Assembly: GCA_963573385.1 (NCBI GenBank)
Contig: CAUYLG010017967.1
Location: forward strand, 1 to 64,000
DNA: 64,000 nt
Source of the DNA: Cacajao melanocephalus
Lineage: Eukaryota; Chordata; Mammalia; Primates; Pitheciidae
Direction of reading: 5' to 3'
The notes under the pieces are model-generated. The model ran no database searches. It saw only the letters and a program-made list of their open reading frames with translations, and was not told where the DNA came from. Positions 1 to 11,540 of the stretch are shown in pieces; position 1 is the stretch's first letter, and each line of letters opens with the position of its first letter. The position numbers and the translations under genes are program-made.

Positions 1-178
1 AACAGATGCTGGAGAGGATGTGGAGAAATAGGAACACTTTTACACTGTTGGTGGGAGTGTAAATTAGTTCAACCATTGTGGAAGACAGTGTGGCGATTCC
101 TCAAGGACCTAGAAATAGAAATTCCATTTGATCCAGCAATCCCATTATTGGGTATATATCCAAAGGATTATAAATCAC
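1..178 (+). mobile_element. L1PA-like LINE-1 fragment, ORF2 C-terminal part
   Basis: This is the stretch of primate LINE-1 that encodes the last part of the ORF2 protein. The frame from 76 reads through a tryptophan-rich start (MWKTVWRF) and the PLLGIYPKDYKS segment typical of the ORF2 C-terminus, then runs into unrelated sequence after 178. The copy therefore lacks the ORF2 end, the 3' UTR and the poly-A, and it continues leftward beyond the window. The same stretch recurs, more diverged, near 46.5 kb. The 72-codon frame is a remnant, not a gene. Confidence 0.9.
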
Positions 179-2291
179 CAGTATTCTTGCACTCTAACAA
201 TATTTCATGTCTGCAGGTGAATTGTAATCTCTTCAAGGGCAGACACCTTATTTTCTATACTGTTTTAACATTTCACATTTTAAAGCAAAACTAGAAACAT
301 CTTTTCAGTGTTTCTCTAGCATTTTATCTTTATGGAATGATCTGGGATATTTGAGTTTGGTTTGTACAATGAAGGATGAAAAGAATCAAAATTACCCTCC
401 ATTACTTAGGGGTATTTAGAAAAGTCAGGACTACAGCATGACAGTGAGTTATGGGCCCTCTTATCTTGTGTTCTTGTTTAAGAAAAACTATTTAGTGAAT
501 GGATCCCATGTTTTTGCATATGAATAGTGTCACACTCATTCACGCAAACATAAACATGCAGTCTTTCTTGGTGCTGACTTAATTTTTCACCAAGCCTCTT
601 CTATCCTACTTCAGGAGATGATATGCACTCTACCCTGTGGCATCATGGGCCCTTCTCAATACTTTGTGTAAAAGAAGTTCATGTATTTTGTTGTAGAAAA
701 ATAACATTTATACACTGATGAAAATGTGGTTGAACATGGCACATCTTTAAGTCCCACACACAAGGTAAGAAGTACTACCAAGTGACTCAACAAAAGCATA
801 AACCGGAACATAATTTTTGCACTTAAAAACACTAACACCTGAAATAAGAAAACTGTAAAACTGTCAAAGCACTCAAACCAACATATAACTTTACTCTGAG
901 TAATGTGAGAGTAGAGGTATTTTAGACTCAATACACAAAGTTCTAGATGTAATTCTGTTAAGCAGCTTTACATTTTGCCATTAGAACTATTTCCCCTTGG
1001 TGTTAAGCTTTAATAGCCTTTCAAATGCATTAATATGTCACCAGAACAGACTCTCATAGACTCCTGGCTGCTTTGAATATTTCCATTTTTCATAACAGCT
1101 TCAGATCTTCACTCAAAGCTTTATATACCCTGTACTGTCACAGAGGCTTGTGAAAGACAGAAGGAAACAGCTCATCATCCACAAAAGTCATCCAATGTAC
1201 AATTTTTTGCTTTAGAATACAACCCACATGAAAATTAAAGGAAACATCATTTACATTTGATTTTCTCTACCCTTTGTGCTCATCTCTGAATAATTCTACA
1301 GACATTTTCTAAGTCCCACTGAGGACTGCTAAAATTTTCTCTTTCTGAAAGTGACTGTAGTTCCGTACTAAAAGAGTTAAGGTCCCTCTCTTAAATTTCA
1401 GAAAGGCAGAGTAGAACCAAATGTTATTTAGACCTTTATGATGTGAGGTATTGTAATCACACTTGCTATTAAGTAGCATGGGAACTCAGAGGTAAGGAGT
1501 AGCACTTCACTGACACAGCAGGGTCAAAACATTTGTGACAGTGGTGATAGTTCTTCATCCTTGTCTAAAGGGAAAAGTGGGCATTTAATATTTTGTGTAA
1601 TTTCTGATCTTACCAGTAACCACTGTCATGCTTCAGAGAAAGCCTGAAGAGTTTAGGACAATAATAATTTTGGAAATAAGGGACAGGAATAACTTAAAGC
1701 AAACTAGAAGAAGGTTCCAGATATAATCTTGAAGACCTGCAAAAGTTTTCATTACAAAATTGAAGACAAAATTAGAACAGGCTAGAATGACTTTGAAGAC
1801 ACAAATGAAGCAGGAGGTTGGTGGGGTAGACAATAAACTGTCAGAAGATAGAGGATCCTGGACACATTTTGTACTTTGTTCATATTGTTTATCTATGAGT
1901 ATCATGCCATTTAATATTCTGCCTTCAAAAAATGATTTGCCAAAGATGGTATACTCTTTGTTCCCTTACTGAATTTTGGTTAAGTTACAGTAATTAACGA
2001 AAATATGAGGCAAAACTACATACTCTCAAATGATAGCTCACTCTGATCCACTACAAAGAGGAACAAGAATGAGGCTCAACATTGTGGGACTAGGCTCCAA
2101 CCTAAGTGAGTGTTTGAAACTAACTTAGTGTGTCCCTCATTGATGACAATGACCCATTTGAAACCTTCACGTCTTTGTTACACACTCAGTGATCCCAAAG
2201 AGTCTTATCTCATTTGTTTTCTTTGGTAAGCTGAAAATAACTGTGAATTCATTTCACTTTAATTAACACATATCTTTGAACAGTTGAGTGT
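179..2291. other. No recognised feature
   Basis: AT-rich sequence with no repeat family I can name. The short open frames here are on both strands and overlap one another, as expected by chance. Nothing resembles an exon or an RNA gene. Confidence 0.5.
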
Positions 2292-2463
2292 CTTTATTTA
2301 TTTACTTATTTTTGAGACGGAGTTTCACTCTTGTTCCCCAGGCTGGAATGCAATGGCATGATCTGGGCTCACTGCAACCATCTGCCTCATGGGTTCCAGC
2401 AATTCTCTTGCCTCAACCTACTGAATAGATGGGATTACAGATGCCCGGCACCAGTGCCTTTTT
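2292..2463 (-). mobile_element. Partial Alu, antisense (3' half)
   Basis: An antisense Alu starts from a T-rich tail remnant and reads through the gagacggagtttcactc block and the cccaggctgg block. It stops after the gggattacag motif. Only the 3' half of the dimer is present. The sequence looks AluS-like but is diverged. Confidence 0.88.
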
Positions 2464-2892
2464 ATTTTAACTGCTAGTTTAGTTTGTTTGATTGTTTAGA
2501 TAAACTAAATAGCAACCAATACCTGAACTCCAAGTGTTAAGTTCCAATTGTTTGCCACCTTTCATGCTGATATTAGACCAGAAACTACAACACAATACAT
2601 TCCAAACCAAGTTTAACATTTTTACTCCTAATTCTCTGCTTTTCTGTCTCTATTACTAACACTTTATTCACCCAGACTCACAGGCTCAAATCCTTGGAGT
2701 TTCCATGGACTTTTCTCTCTCAAGCAAATCTTACATTTTAAGTTTATAATACTTTCTTCCTACTCTTTTATATTCTAACTCTTTTCTGCTCTTATGACTA
2801 CTACCATGGCAAAGGTCCTAAAAGAACACATGATAATCTATTAAAAAAGAAAAGAAATCATTAGGATTTCTACTTAAAAAAAAAATCCTTAG
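2464..2892. other. Spacer, possible ancient L2 remnant
   Basis: Mostly unassigned. A short pyrimidine-rich part near 2650-2740 loosely resembles the sense strand of L2 (caggctcaaatccttggagt), but this is too weak to claim. It ends in an A-rich run just before the L1 5' end. Confidence 0.35.
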
Positions 2893-4060
2893 GCGAGGGG
2901 CCAAGATAGCTGACTAGAAACAGCTGCAGTCAGAGGCTCCCACTGAGAAAAAAGAAAATGGCGAGTCAATCCTGTACGACAGCTGAAGTATCCAGGTTCT
3001 CTCACTGGGACTGACTAGATGGTTAGCGCCACCTACGGAGAGTGAGGAAAAGCAGGGTAAAGTGACAGCATACCCGGGAACCGCATGGGGTAAGGAGAGC
3101 TCCCACCTCCAGCCAAAGGTGGCAGTGAGTGATTGTGCTACCCCACCTGGGAACCACGTTTTTTCCCATGGGTCTGTGCAACCCATGGATCAGGAGATCC
3201 CCCTCGTGAGCCCACAGCACAAGGGCCTTGGGTCCCAAGCACAGAGCTGTGCAGAATCTCGGGGGCCACTCAGCTGCAGACTGCCTAAAACTAGTGAGTT
3301 CCCAGAGGAAAGGGCATCAGTCGTCATTGCGGCTGCCTGCTGCCTAAGATGACTGAGGTCCTGCGGGGAAGGGCAGCAGTCATCACAACAGCTCTAGTCA
3401 GCTATTTTTCCCCTGCTGGTGCTGGGGAAACTGAATGGTTTGGTCCCAGGAGGAATTCCCCACGGTGCAGACAGCAGCTGTGGCACATGGTGACCAGACT
3501 GTCTCTTTAGGCCAGACCCTGACCCATTTCTTCTCACTGGGTGGAGCCTCACTGCAGGAATTTCAGCAACTCCAGCCAGGGGTTCACAGACAGAATTCTG
3601 ATCTCCCTGAGATGGAGCCTCTGGGGGGAGGGACAGCCACAGTCTCCATGGATCAGCAGTCTTAGTCTTTCCCCCTGCTGGCTCTGAGGAATCCAGGCAC
3701 TCCTAATGAGTGGAATTCCCTCCCCGTGAACTGTATCACCTCGCCAAGGGGCAGCCAGAGTGCTTCATTAAGTGGTTCCCTGATCCCATGCCGTCTGACT
3801 GGGTGAGGCCCCCCCCCCACAGTGGACACCAAACACCTTACACAGGACCATTCCTGCTGGCATCAGGTTGGTGCCCCTCTGGGACAGAGCTCCCAGAGGA
3901 AAAGCAGGCAGCCATCTTTGCTATTCTGCTGTCTCCACTGGTGACACCTCCAGGTGCAGGAGGGACCCAGATGAATAGAATAGAGGCCTGACTGCGAAAA
4001 TGAAAACAAACAGAAAGCAACAACAACAACAATAACATCAACAAAAACATTCCCACAAAA
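2893..4060 (+). promoter_or_regulatory. L1 5' UTR (internal promoter region), decayed
   Basis: In active LINE-1s this region carries an internal RNA polymerase II promoter and an antisense promoter. Position +10 or so normally has a YY1 site with core CAAGATGG. Here it reads ccaagatagc at 2901-2910, so the core is changed. The region is clearly GC-richer than its surroundings and holds several overlapping short frames on both strands, which are shadows of base composition. Whether it still drives transcription cannot be told from sequence. Confidence 0.6.
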
Positions 4061-4108
4061 ACCCCATCCAAAGGTCAGCAGCCTCAAAGATCAAAGCTAG
4101 ATAAACCC

Positions 4109-4678
4109 ATGAAGATGAGAAAGAATCAATAAAAAAAACACTGAAAATTCAAAAAACCAGAGTGCCTCTTCTCCAAACGATTATAACACCTCTCCAGCAA
4201 GGGTACAGAACTGGGCAGAGGCTGAGATGGATGAATTGATAGAAGAAGGCTTCAGAAGATGGGTAATAATTAACTTCGCTGTGCTAAAGGAGCTAAAAAA
4301 ACTAAGTTTTAACGCAATGCAAAGAAGCTAAGAACCATGATAAAACATAACAGGAGCTGCTAACCAAAATGATCAGCTTAGAGAGGAACATAAACGACCT
4401 GATGGAGATGAAAAACACATTAGGAAAACTTCACAATGGAACCACAAGTATGAATAGTTGAATAAACCAAGGGGAGGAAATAATTTCAGAGCTCGAAGAC
4501 TACCTTGCTGAAATAAGACAGGCAGACAAGATTAGAGATAAAAGAATGAAAAAGAACAAACAAAACCTCCAAGAACTATGGAATTATATAAAAAGATCAA
4601 ACCTACAACTGATTGGGGTACTTGAAAGAGATGAGGAGACTGGAACCAAGTTGGAAAACATATTTAAGAATACCGTAG
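4109..4678 (+). pseudogene. L1 ORF1 remnant, stop at codon 8
   Basis: Start of the LINE-1 ORF1 gene, whose product is an RNA-binding coiled-coil protein of about 340 residues. The likely start ATG at 4109 is followed by a TAA at codon 8, and further stops and shifts occur downstream. The recognisable text includes the aaaacctccaagaactatgg and aaccaagttggaaaacat segments of the pre-RRM part. The RRM and C-terminal domains are missing because the element is cut at about 4678. Confidence 0.75.
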
Positions 4679-4799
4679 TAACTACACACCAAGGTTATTG
4701 TAAGTATTAAATGGAATAATCTATATTAGTATGAATTACTCAATGTAGGGTATCAGTTATTATTTTTAATTTGTCAAACATACATTTACCTATCATGAT

Positions 4800-5580
4800 A
4801 ATCTTGTTTTGTTACAAAAGAAAAATTAAGCCAAATGGGAGATAGAAAAAACACAGAAAGTGTAGAACACATAGAAAACAAAATAAATGTAAATACACTA
4901 AACTCTCCAGTTAAGGAAAAAGATTTTCAGACTGTTAATAATCCAGTTGTATGACTATATATGCTCAATATGTTTACAAGAGATACAGTGGAGATTTATA
5001 TACAGACAAATATGCAATTCAAAGTAGGGGATAAGATATAGCAGATAAAGTCTAACTACATGAAATCTGATGTAAAATATTAATTTCAGATTAAATAGTA
5101 AACCACGATAAAGAGAATCATATGACAGAAATTTCAAGTCACAGGCACTCAACAATTTTAATTGTTATTTACTTAATAACATAGCTTCAAAGTAGTAAAT
5201 AAAAAATTGGCAGGACTGCAAGATAAATTGAAAATCTATCTTATTACTGAAATGGTTTAAATAATGGAGTAAATGATAAATTAGGCAAATAAAATATAAG
5301 TAGGATATTAAATTTGAACTGCCCAAGTGCAAGTTCAACCTAGGGGATGGACATTAAAGTACACCACCCAACAACTGTGACATGTGCATTCTTTTTAAGC
5401 ACATCTGGTACATTTATGAAAATTGTGTGCTAAGCCATAAAAACGAACTGTGACAAATTTTTAAAATTTATGTCATGAAGGTCACACTCTCATTGCAATA
5501 CAATTGTGTTAGTAATAAACAACAAAAACTACAAAATTCCCAAACATTTGCAAGTTAGAAAGCAAAGCTTCAAGTAATTT
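4800..5580 (+). mobile_element. Ancient L1 (L1M-like), start of ORF2, part 1
   Basis: Strongly diverged LINE-1 covering the leader and endonuclease part of ORF2. Recognisable marks are the taaatacactaaactctcca linker near 4890, the caacccaacaac-like block near 5365 and the tgctaagccataaa block near 5430. It has many stops and indels. It breaks off near 5580 and appears to resume at about 6116, so it is split by the LTR between. Confidence 0.72.
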
Positions 5581-5709
5581 TTTTTTTCTTAGAATGGGAG
5601 AAAACTTTATTCCAATATGTGGTATGTTACACATAGTTGATAACCTCCAAATTCATAGCTCCAGTCAGTTCTGACTTCTACTATAAGCTCTGGATTTGCA
5701 TATCTAACT

Positions 5710-6115
5710 GAGATGGGAGATCAGCAGGACTTGTTTTCCTGGTACTGGTCATGACCAGTAGACTGCTGATCAAAACAGGATGCAGTAAAGAAACTATTTG
5801 AAAACAGCTAAAACCAAGATGGCAACAAAAACAATCTCCAGTTGCCCTCATTGCTCATTATACACTAATTATAATGTATTAGCATGCTAAAAGATACTCT
5901 CATCAGCACCATGATAATTTACAAATACCATGGAAATGCCCAGAAGTTAACTTATATGGTTTAAAAGGTAGAGGAACCCTCTATTCAAGGAACTCCCCAT
6001 CCCTTTTCTAGAAAATTTATAAATAGCCTGCCCCTTATTTAGCATATAATTAAGGAATAGTTATAACAATAGCTAGCCAGCAGTCCATGAGTGCTACTCT
6101 GCCTAGCTCTGAGTA
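5710..6115 (+). mobile_element. ERV1-class solo LTR, 3'-truncated (family uncertain)
   Basis: Retroviral LTR identified from the gctaaaaccaagatggc block, the ccatggaaatgcccagaagtt block and the ccttatttagcatataatt block that ends U3 in a group of ERV1 LTRs. The expected TATA/R, AATAAA and U5 part that should follow the ctgctctgcct segment is missing. No internal retroviral genes are present. It lies inside the ancient L1 ORF2, so it inserted later. About 130 bases before it (5580-5710) are unassigned. Confidence 0.65.
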
Positions 6116-6965
6116 AGTTTTCATGAACAGAAGAAAGTATTTACACCTGAATTATTTTGAAAATACTACAAAACAAAACTTTGGGATGCAGCTAAAATGT
6201 AATTTAGACCAAAATGTGTAGCTCTAAATTGAAGAAAGTATAAACTTCCAACTTAAGAAGTTACAGAAAAAGAACAATAGAAAAAATATTGGAGAAAAGA
6301 ATTGCAATAAAAGCAGGAATCATTATTATAGAAAATACATATTTACAAGAGATGATTAATAAAGCATTAAAAAAACTAATAAAACAGCAAACTTTGGCAA
6401 AACTGTCAAGTAAGAAGAGGAGATCCTTAAAATAATGTTTAGTATGGAAAGGGGATATAATTAGGGATGTAGAAGATATTAAAATAAGATGCTCATCAAT
6501 AATTTTATATCAATCATTTACAAACATTTTAAGATACATTTATCGAACTAATTCAAGAGAAATCAGTACAATAAAGAAACATTATGAGCAGATTATTCCT
6601 TGAAATAGATGCAGAAATCCTAAACAAATCAAATCCATAATGTATAAAAACCATACATTAAAGTCATGTTGTATTTATCCCAGAAATACATGATTTATTA
6701 TTAGAAAATCAATTAAAATATCAACATATTAAGGAATATGAAGTACAGGATTATATCTTCAGATGCAAAAAAAAGCCTTTGGGTTTGGTTAAGATTCAGT
6801 AAGACAAACTACTAGCAAGTGAAGAATAAAAGAAACTTCCTAAAATTAATACAGTCTATCTATAAAAGCCCAAAGCAAATATTATATATGCTTAATGGGA
6901 AAATACTGAGAGCACTGTCTTTAAGATTAAAAAAATACAAGAATCTTTGCTATACAAAGCCACTT
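6116..6965 (+). mobile_element. Ancient L1 (L1M-like), ORF2 reverse-transcriptase part, part 2
   Basis: This continues the ORF2 region interrupted upstream. It starts near the gggatgcagctaaa block at 6184 and runs into the reverse-transcriptase core. The frame 6819-7004 reads LIQSIYKSPKQ...LNGKILRALSLRL, the decayed counterpart of the LINE-1 RT stretch that precedes the catalytic region. The catalytic box itself is not reached. It is a dead remnant. Confidence 0.75.
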
Positions 6966-7002
6966 TCTTTTCATGGGCATGTGAGTTTCCCATGGGTATG
7001 TT

Positions 7003-7056
7003 GAGATGGGGAGAAAAATGTCACAAAAACTGTTGTGACATTTTTCTCCCCATCTC
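7003..7056. repeat. Perfect hairpin, 24-bp arms, 6-nt loop
   Basis: The left arm 7003-7026 is exactly complementary to the right arm 7033-7056, with the loop aaactg between. Complementarity continues outward for about 4 more bases with one inserted base. It sits between the end of an ancient L1 and the start of an LTR (about 7085). It is not a MITE or transposon terminus I know. It looks like a local fold-back copy. Confidence 0.95.
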
Positions 7057-7084
7057 CAACATCTAATGAGAAGTCAAATTGCAT

Positions 7085-7954
7085 TGTAAACCAAAAATAA
7101 AATCTAGGCCCCCGCAAATGACTGAAAAGATCCCTTTTGTGGGTCAAGGGCATTCCAAGGTAAACCTGATAAACTAGTTTTGACCATGACAGAAAGGAAG
7201 GTTCAGACATGCCTATTACAGTCTCTTCCCTTTGGAATTCAGGTACAACTGACACCAACATTAACATTAAAATAAAGATCTTAAGTGTGACAAAACAGAC
7301 TCTTTGTAGCAATAAGATACCAAATTTAGTATAGCATCACGTGACAAATAGCAGTCCCTGAAAGAAATTGTAGTATTTTACCCCAGAATATATTTCTTAG
7401 ACATATTTTGAAATGGCTCCTGCAAAGCTATATCTTGTGAGGAAAATTTACATTCTGTAGAGAATCTCCTTCCCTTACCAGGTCTTTTCCTGATCTAGAA
7501 GAGATTAACTAAGAGTCTGGCACCTTTTTATGCCTGATTAGAGGCAGTTATGGCTATTCTCTGTGAAGCCTGCTGTCTGAAGGCTTCATCTGCACAGCCC
7601 TTATTATCTTAGCACTCCTTTCTGTTGATTCCAGATCTGTAGATAATAACTTAAGTCTTTCAACCAATTGCCGATCGGAAAACCTTTGAATCCATGAATC
7701 CACCTGTAACCTGGAAGCCCAGCCCTTTCCCCACTTTAAGCTGTCCTGCCTTTCCAGACTGAACCAATGCGTAACTTGAATATATTGATGTATTGATTGA
7801 TAGCTTACGTCTTCCTAAAATGTGTAAAACCAAGCTGTCATCCAACCAGCTTGTGCATATGTTCTCAGGACCTCCTGGGGCTATGTCATGGGCACTAATA
7901 TTTGGCTCAGAATAAACCTCTTTATTTTACAGAATTTGACTCTTTTCATCAACA
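7085..7954 (+). mobile_element. Solo LTR of an endogenous retrovirus (possibly MER21-type)
   Basis: About 870 bp starting with tgtaaaccaaaaataaaa and ending near the ...catcaaca boundary, consistent with a TG...CA LTR. Marks include the caaccaattgccgatcggaa block, the tgtaaaaccaagctg block and an AATAAA near the 3' end. No internal viral gene is attached, so this is a solo LTR left by LTR-LTR recombination. The class (ERVL or related) is my best guess and not certain. Confidence 0.65.
7911..7916 (+). terminator. LTR polyadenylation signal AATAAA
   Basis: AATAAA lies about 40 bases before the inferred LTR end, in the place expected for the R/U5 polyadenylation signal. It is only a sequence motif. 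Use by any transcript is unknown. Confidence 0.5.
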
Positions 7955-8818
7955 CCACAATGTGATGATGGTGGTGATGCTGATTATAGCCATGGTGATA
8001 ATGATGGCTTTATACAGCAGAGTTCCAAATTTTTAGAGTATGTTAATTCATTATTCAGAATATTTTGGGAAATTGCTATGTGCTAAGAAATAACAAATAA
8101 CTTTTACAATAGTGAAAAACTATGTCTTCTTAATCAGTAAATTATCTCCCTATGTATGTTCTTCCTTTTTATTATGGGCTTTTCTGGGTACCTTTTATCT
8201 AAAATAGTTTATTTTCTTTTGTTTACCACAGTAATACATAGGGCTATATTGTATTCAACCTAGAAAAGGAAAGGTAGAGGGCAAGCTTAAATAACATGTC
8301 ATAAACAACATGACAGAATTTCAGTAAAGATAGGAGACCAGTTGTTTTCTAATTTTACCGAGGGCAAAAGGGAATGAATTAGTGACTATGTCATACCAGA
8401 TGGATATAAGGTTTAAGAAAACATTTACTTATAAAATGTTAGTTACAGTGAATACTATGCAAGGACAACTATTGAGTTTGCTATTTTGTAACTCTTAATA
8501 TGGCTTTGATTTATTTTAATCTGGAAAGAATAATAACATTCTTTTGTTGTGTCTTATAAATTCTTCTGTCAGTCCTATGAAAATTTCACTTTCTTTCAGT
8601 TAGTTTAATTCTACTGCTCTATCCAAGTGCATCCTATCTTGCCTATCTTATCATCTTGTCATATTAATCTTTGGTTTGAGAATCAGTCCAGTGTGCCCTC
8701 TATCTCTATAGACAGTCTAGCTTATTGAACTCCCTATTTCCCATAACCTGTCCTACAATTTAGTCTCTTAAAACTGTTCCAGTGATTATTGTTTTCTTGT
8801 AGAGTATGGGATTCTTTT
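7955..8818. other. No recognised feature
   Basis: Begins with a short imperfect gatgatggtggtgatgctga purine/T run, then AT-rich unassigned sequence. The part near 8650-8800 weakly resembles L2 but cannot be called. Confidence 0.45.
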
Positions 8819-8819
8819 C

Positions 8820-9838
8820 TTTTTAAACAGATTTTATTTTTTAGAGCAGTTATAGGTTCATAGAAAATTAAGCAGAAAGTAAAGAGAATCTCACATCCCC
8901 CCAGCCTCCACACCCACCCTCCACATGGCCATCTGCAGCACCAGAGTGAGATATCTGTAACAACTGAGGAACCTACTATGATACATCATAATCACTCAAA
9001 GTCCATAGTTTACATTAGGGTTCACTTTTGGTGTTGTACCTACTGGATTTTGACAAATGTATCCTGATATGTATCCCTAAAAATCTCCTCGCTCCTATTT
9101 ATTTTTTCCTCTTCCCAAACTATGACAATAGCTGATCTTTTTATTGTCAACATGGTTTTCCTTTTTCCAGAATGTCATATAGCTGGAATAATGTGGTATG
9201 TAGTCTCTTCAGACTGACTCCTTTCACTGAATCATATGCATTTATGGTTTTTCCAAGTATTTTCATGACTTGAGTTTTTCCAGTCCTGAATAATATTCCA
9301 TTGTTTGGATGTATTACAGTTTATTTATCCATTTACATACTGAAGGACATTTGGGTTGTGTCCAAATTGTGGTAGTCATGAATAAAGCCACGATAAAAGT
9401 GCATGAACCGTTTTTGAGTGCACATAAATTTTTAACTTCTTTGGGTAAATACCAAGGCATGCAATTGCTGATTGGTATGTTAAAAGTATGTTTCATTTTG
9501 TAAGAAACTGCCATATTGTCTTCCAAATTTGCTCTACCATTCTGTATTCTCATTAGCAATGAAAGAGAGTTTCTATAGATACACATCCTTGCTAGCTTTT
9601 GCTACTGTCAGTGTTCTGGATTTTGGCTATTCTAATAGGCATGTAATGGTATGAAATTTTTGTTTTAGTTGACATTTCCCTAGTGACAGGATGTGGATGT
9701 CTCTTCATATGTTTATTTACCATTTGTGTAACTTCTTTGGCAAAGTGTTTGTTCAGGTCTTTGCCAATTATTAAATTGATCTATTTATTTTCTCATTGTT
9801 AAGTTTTAAGGGTTTTTTTTTTTAATACTTTGGATAAC
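8820..9838 (-). mobile_element. Old L1 (L1M-like), antisense, 3' part
   Basis: Reverse complement of an L1 3' end and ORF2 C-terminal region. Marks on the plus strand include tttagagcagttataggttc, aaagtccatagtttacatt, the tatccatttacatactgaaggacat block and tttgggtaaatacc. Orientation follows from the T-rich start. The element resumes at about 10276 after the nested LTR. Confidence 0.88.
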
Positions 9839-9841
9839 AAT

Positions 9842-10272
9842 TGTATTAGCCTGTTCTTCAATTGCTATAAATAAATACCTGAGACTGGGTAACTTATAAG
9901 AAAAAGAGGTTCAATTGGCTTACGGTTCTGCAGGCTGTACAGGAAACATGATTCTGGAATTGACTTGGGTTCTGGAGAGGCCTCAGGAAACTTACAATGA
10001 TGGTGGAAAGCCAAAGGGAAGCAGGCACATCTTACATGGCAGGAGCAAGAACAAGAAGTGGGCGTGGGGTGAGAGGAGGTGCTACACATTTTCAAACAAC
10101 CAGATCTCATGAGAACTCACTCACTATCTCAGGACAGTACCAAGGAGATGGTGCTAAACTATTCATGAAAGATCTATACTCATGATGTAATCACTTCCCA
10201 CCAGACCCCACCTCCAACACTGGAGATTACAATTTAACATGAGATTTTGGCAGCAACATATATCCAAACTAT
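9842..10272 (-). mobile_element. MaLR-class LTR (MST/MLT-like), antisense, nested in L1
   Basis: Antisense MaLR LTR reading gtattagcctgttctt at its left end and ccagaccccacctccaac then ...atatatccaaactata at its right end. The intact element would begin with a tatagtttggat-type sequence on the minus strand. Length about 430 bp fits a solo LTR of this class. It interrupts an L1 that continues on both sides, so it is the younger insertion. Confidence 0.88.
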
Positions 10273-10275
10273 ATA

Positions 10276-11540
10276 AAAAATCTTGTGCAAATATTTCCTG
10301 TAAGTTTGTGGCTTGTCTTCTTCTCTTGACTGTTTTTTTCAGAGCAGACATTTAAAATTTAATGAAGTCCAGCTTATCAACTTTTCTTTCATGGATCATA
10401 CCTTTGCTGTAGCATGTAAAAGTCATGTTTATACATAAGGTCATCTAGCTTTTCTTCTATGTTATCTTCCAGGACTTTTATAGTTTTATATTTTACATTC
10501 AGGTCTGTGATCTATTTTGAGTTAATTTTTTCAAAAAATGTAAGGTCTATATCTATATTCATTTTTCTTTTTGCATGTGGATATTCAGCTCTTCCAGTAC
10601 CATTTTTTAGAAAGACTGTCTTTGCTCCATTATACTGCCTTTGTTTCTTTGTCCAAGATCAGTTGACTATATTTATGTGGGTCTCTTTCTGAGTTCTCTT
10701 TTCTGTTCCATTGATGTGTTTATCTATTCTTTTTACCAATGCCACATTGTCTTGATAACTGTAGTTTAATAGTAAGTCCTGAATTGGGGTAGTGGCTGCC
10801 CTTCAACATTGTTCTTATTCTTCAGTATTGTGGATATTCTTAGTCTTTTGGCTTATCCTGTAAATTTTAATGTTGGTTTGTCAACATCTATAAAATGCCT
10901 CACTGAGATTATGATTGAGATTGTACTGAATCTATAATCAATTTTGGAAGAAGTGACATCTTGACAATATTGAGTCTTTCTAACCGTGAACATGCAATAC
11001 ATTTGAATTTATTTAGTTACTTGGTTTCTTATATCTGAGTTTTGTAGTTTCTTTTATATAGTTCTATTTATATTTTGATAGATTTTTACCTATTTTCTTT
11101 TCTTGGTGCTAATGTAAATGGTATTGTGTTTTTAATGCCAAGTTCCACTTCTATGTTATTGAAATATATGTAAGTGATTGACTTTCATATGTTAATCTTG
11201 TATCTTTCAACCTCACTATAATCTCTTATTAGTTCCAGGAGTTTTTTTTGTTGTTGTTGACTCTTGAGTTTTATACATAGACAATTATGTCTGCAAACAA
11301 AGACAATTGAATTATTTTTCTCTCAGTCTGTATACCCTTAATTTTTTGTTGTTTTATTGCATTAGCTAAGACTTCCAGTATGATACTGAGAACGTGTGGT
11401 GAGAGGAGATATATTTGCCTTTTGACAGTCTAAGTTCATAGTGGATGTTCTGCATCCAGTTGAAGAAGTTCCCCTCTAGTCCTAGTTTGCTTACATCTAT
11501 GGGTTTTTAATATGGAGTATTTGGATTATAGATTCCATGG
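10276..11540 (-). mobile_element. Old L1 (L1M-like), antisense, continuation
   Basis: Continues the antisense ORF2 text of the segment ending at 9838. Marks include ttctcttgactgtttttttc, ggtctgtgatctattttgag, gatcagttgactatattta and tctttgctccattatactgcc. It fades near 11540. Together the two parts cover about 2.3 kb of L1, all with many stops. Confidence 0.85.

Larger units (their letters stand above)
2893..4678 (+). mobile_element. L1 5' end (L1PB or old L1PA), 3'-truncated in ORF1
   Basis: A primate LINE-1 beginning at its true 5' terminus, shown by the ggggccaagat motif that opens the element. The GC-rich 5' UTR follows, then part of ORF1, and the L1 match stops near 4678. Normal L1 insertions are truncated at the 5' end, so a copy that keeps its 5' end and loses everything downstream implies a later deletion or rearrangement. 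No matching ORF2 or 3' UTR follows at the right distance. The LINE-1 sequence after 4800 looks much older and belongs to another copy. Confidence 0.88.

Noticed and set aside
3062..3991. Several frames of 70-96 codons on both strands
   Set aside because: They are shadows of the GC-rich L1 5' UTR, which does not encode these proteins.
4679..5580. Continuation of the L1 5' end at 2893 into the L1 at 4800
   Set aside because: About 120 unrelated bases lie between. The downstream L1 appears much more diverged, and the ORF1 RRM and C-terminal parts are missing, so a single element is less likely than two.
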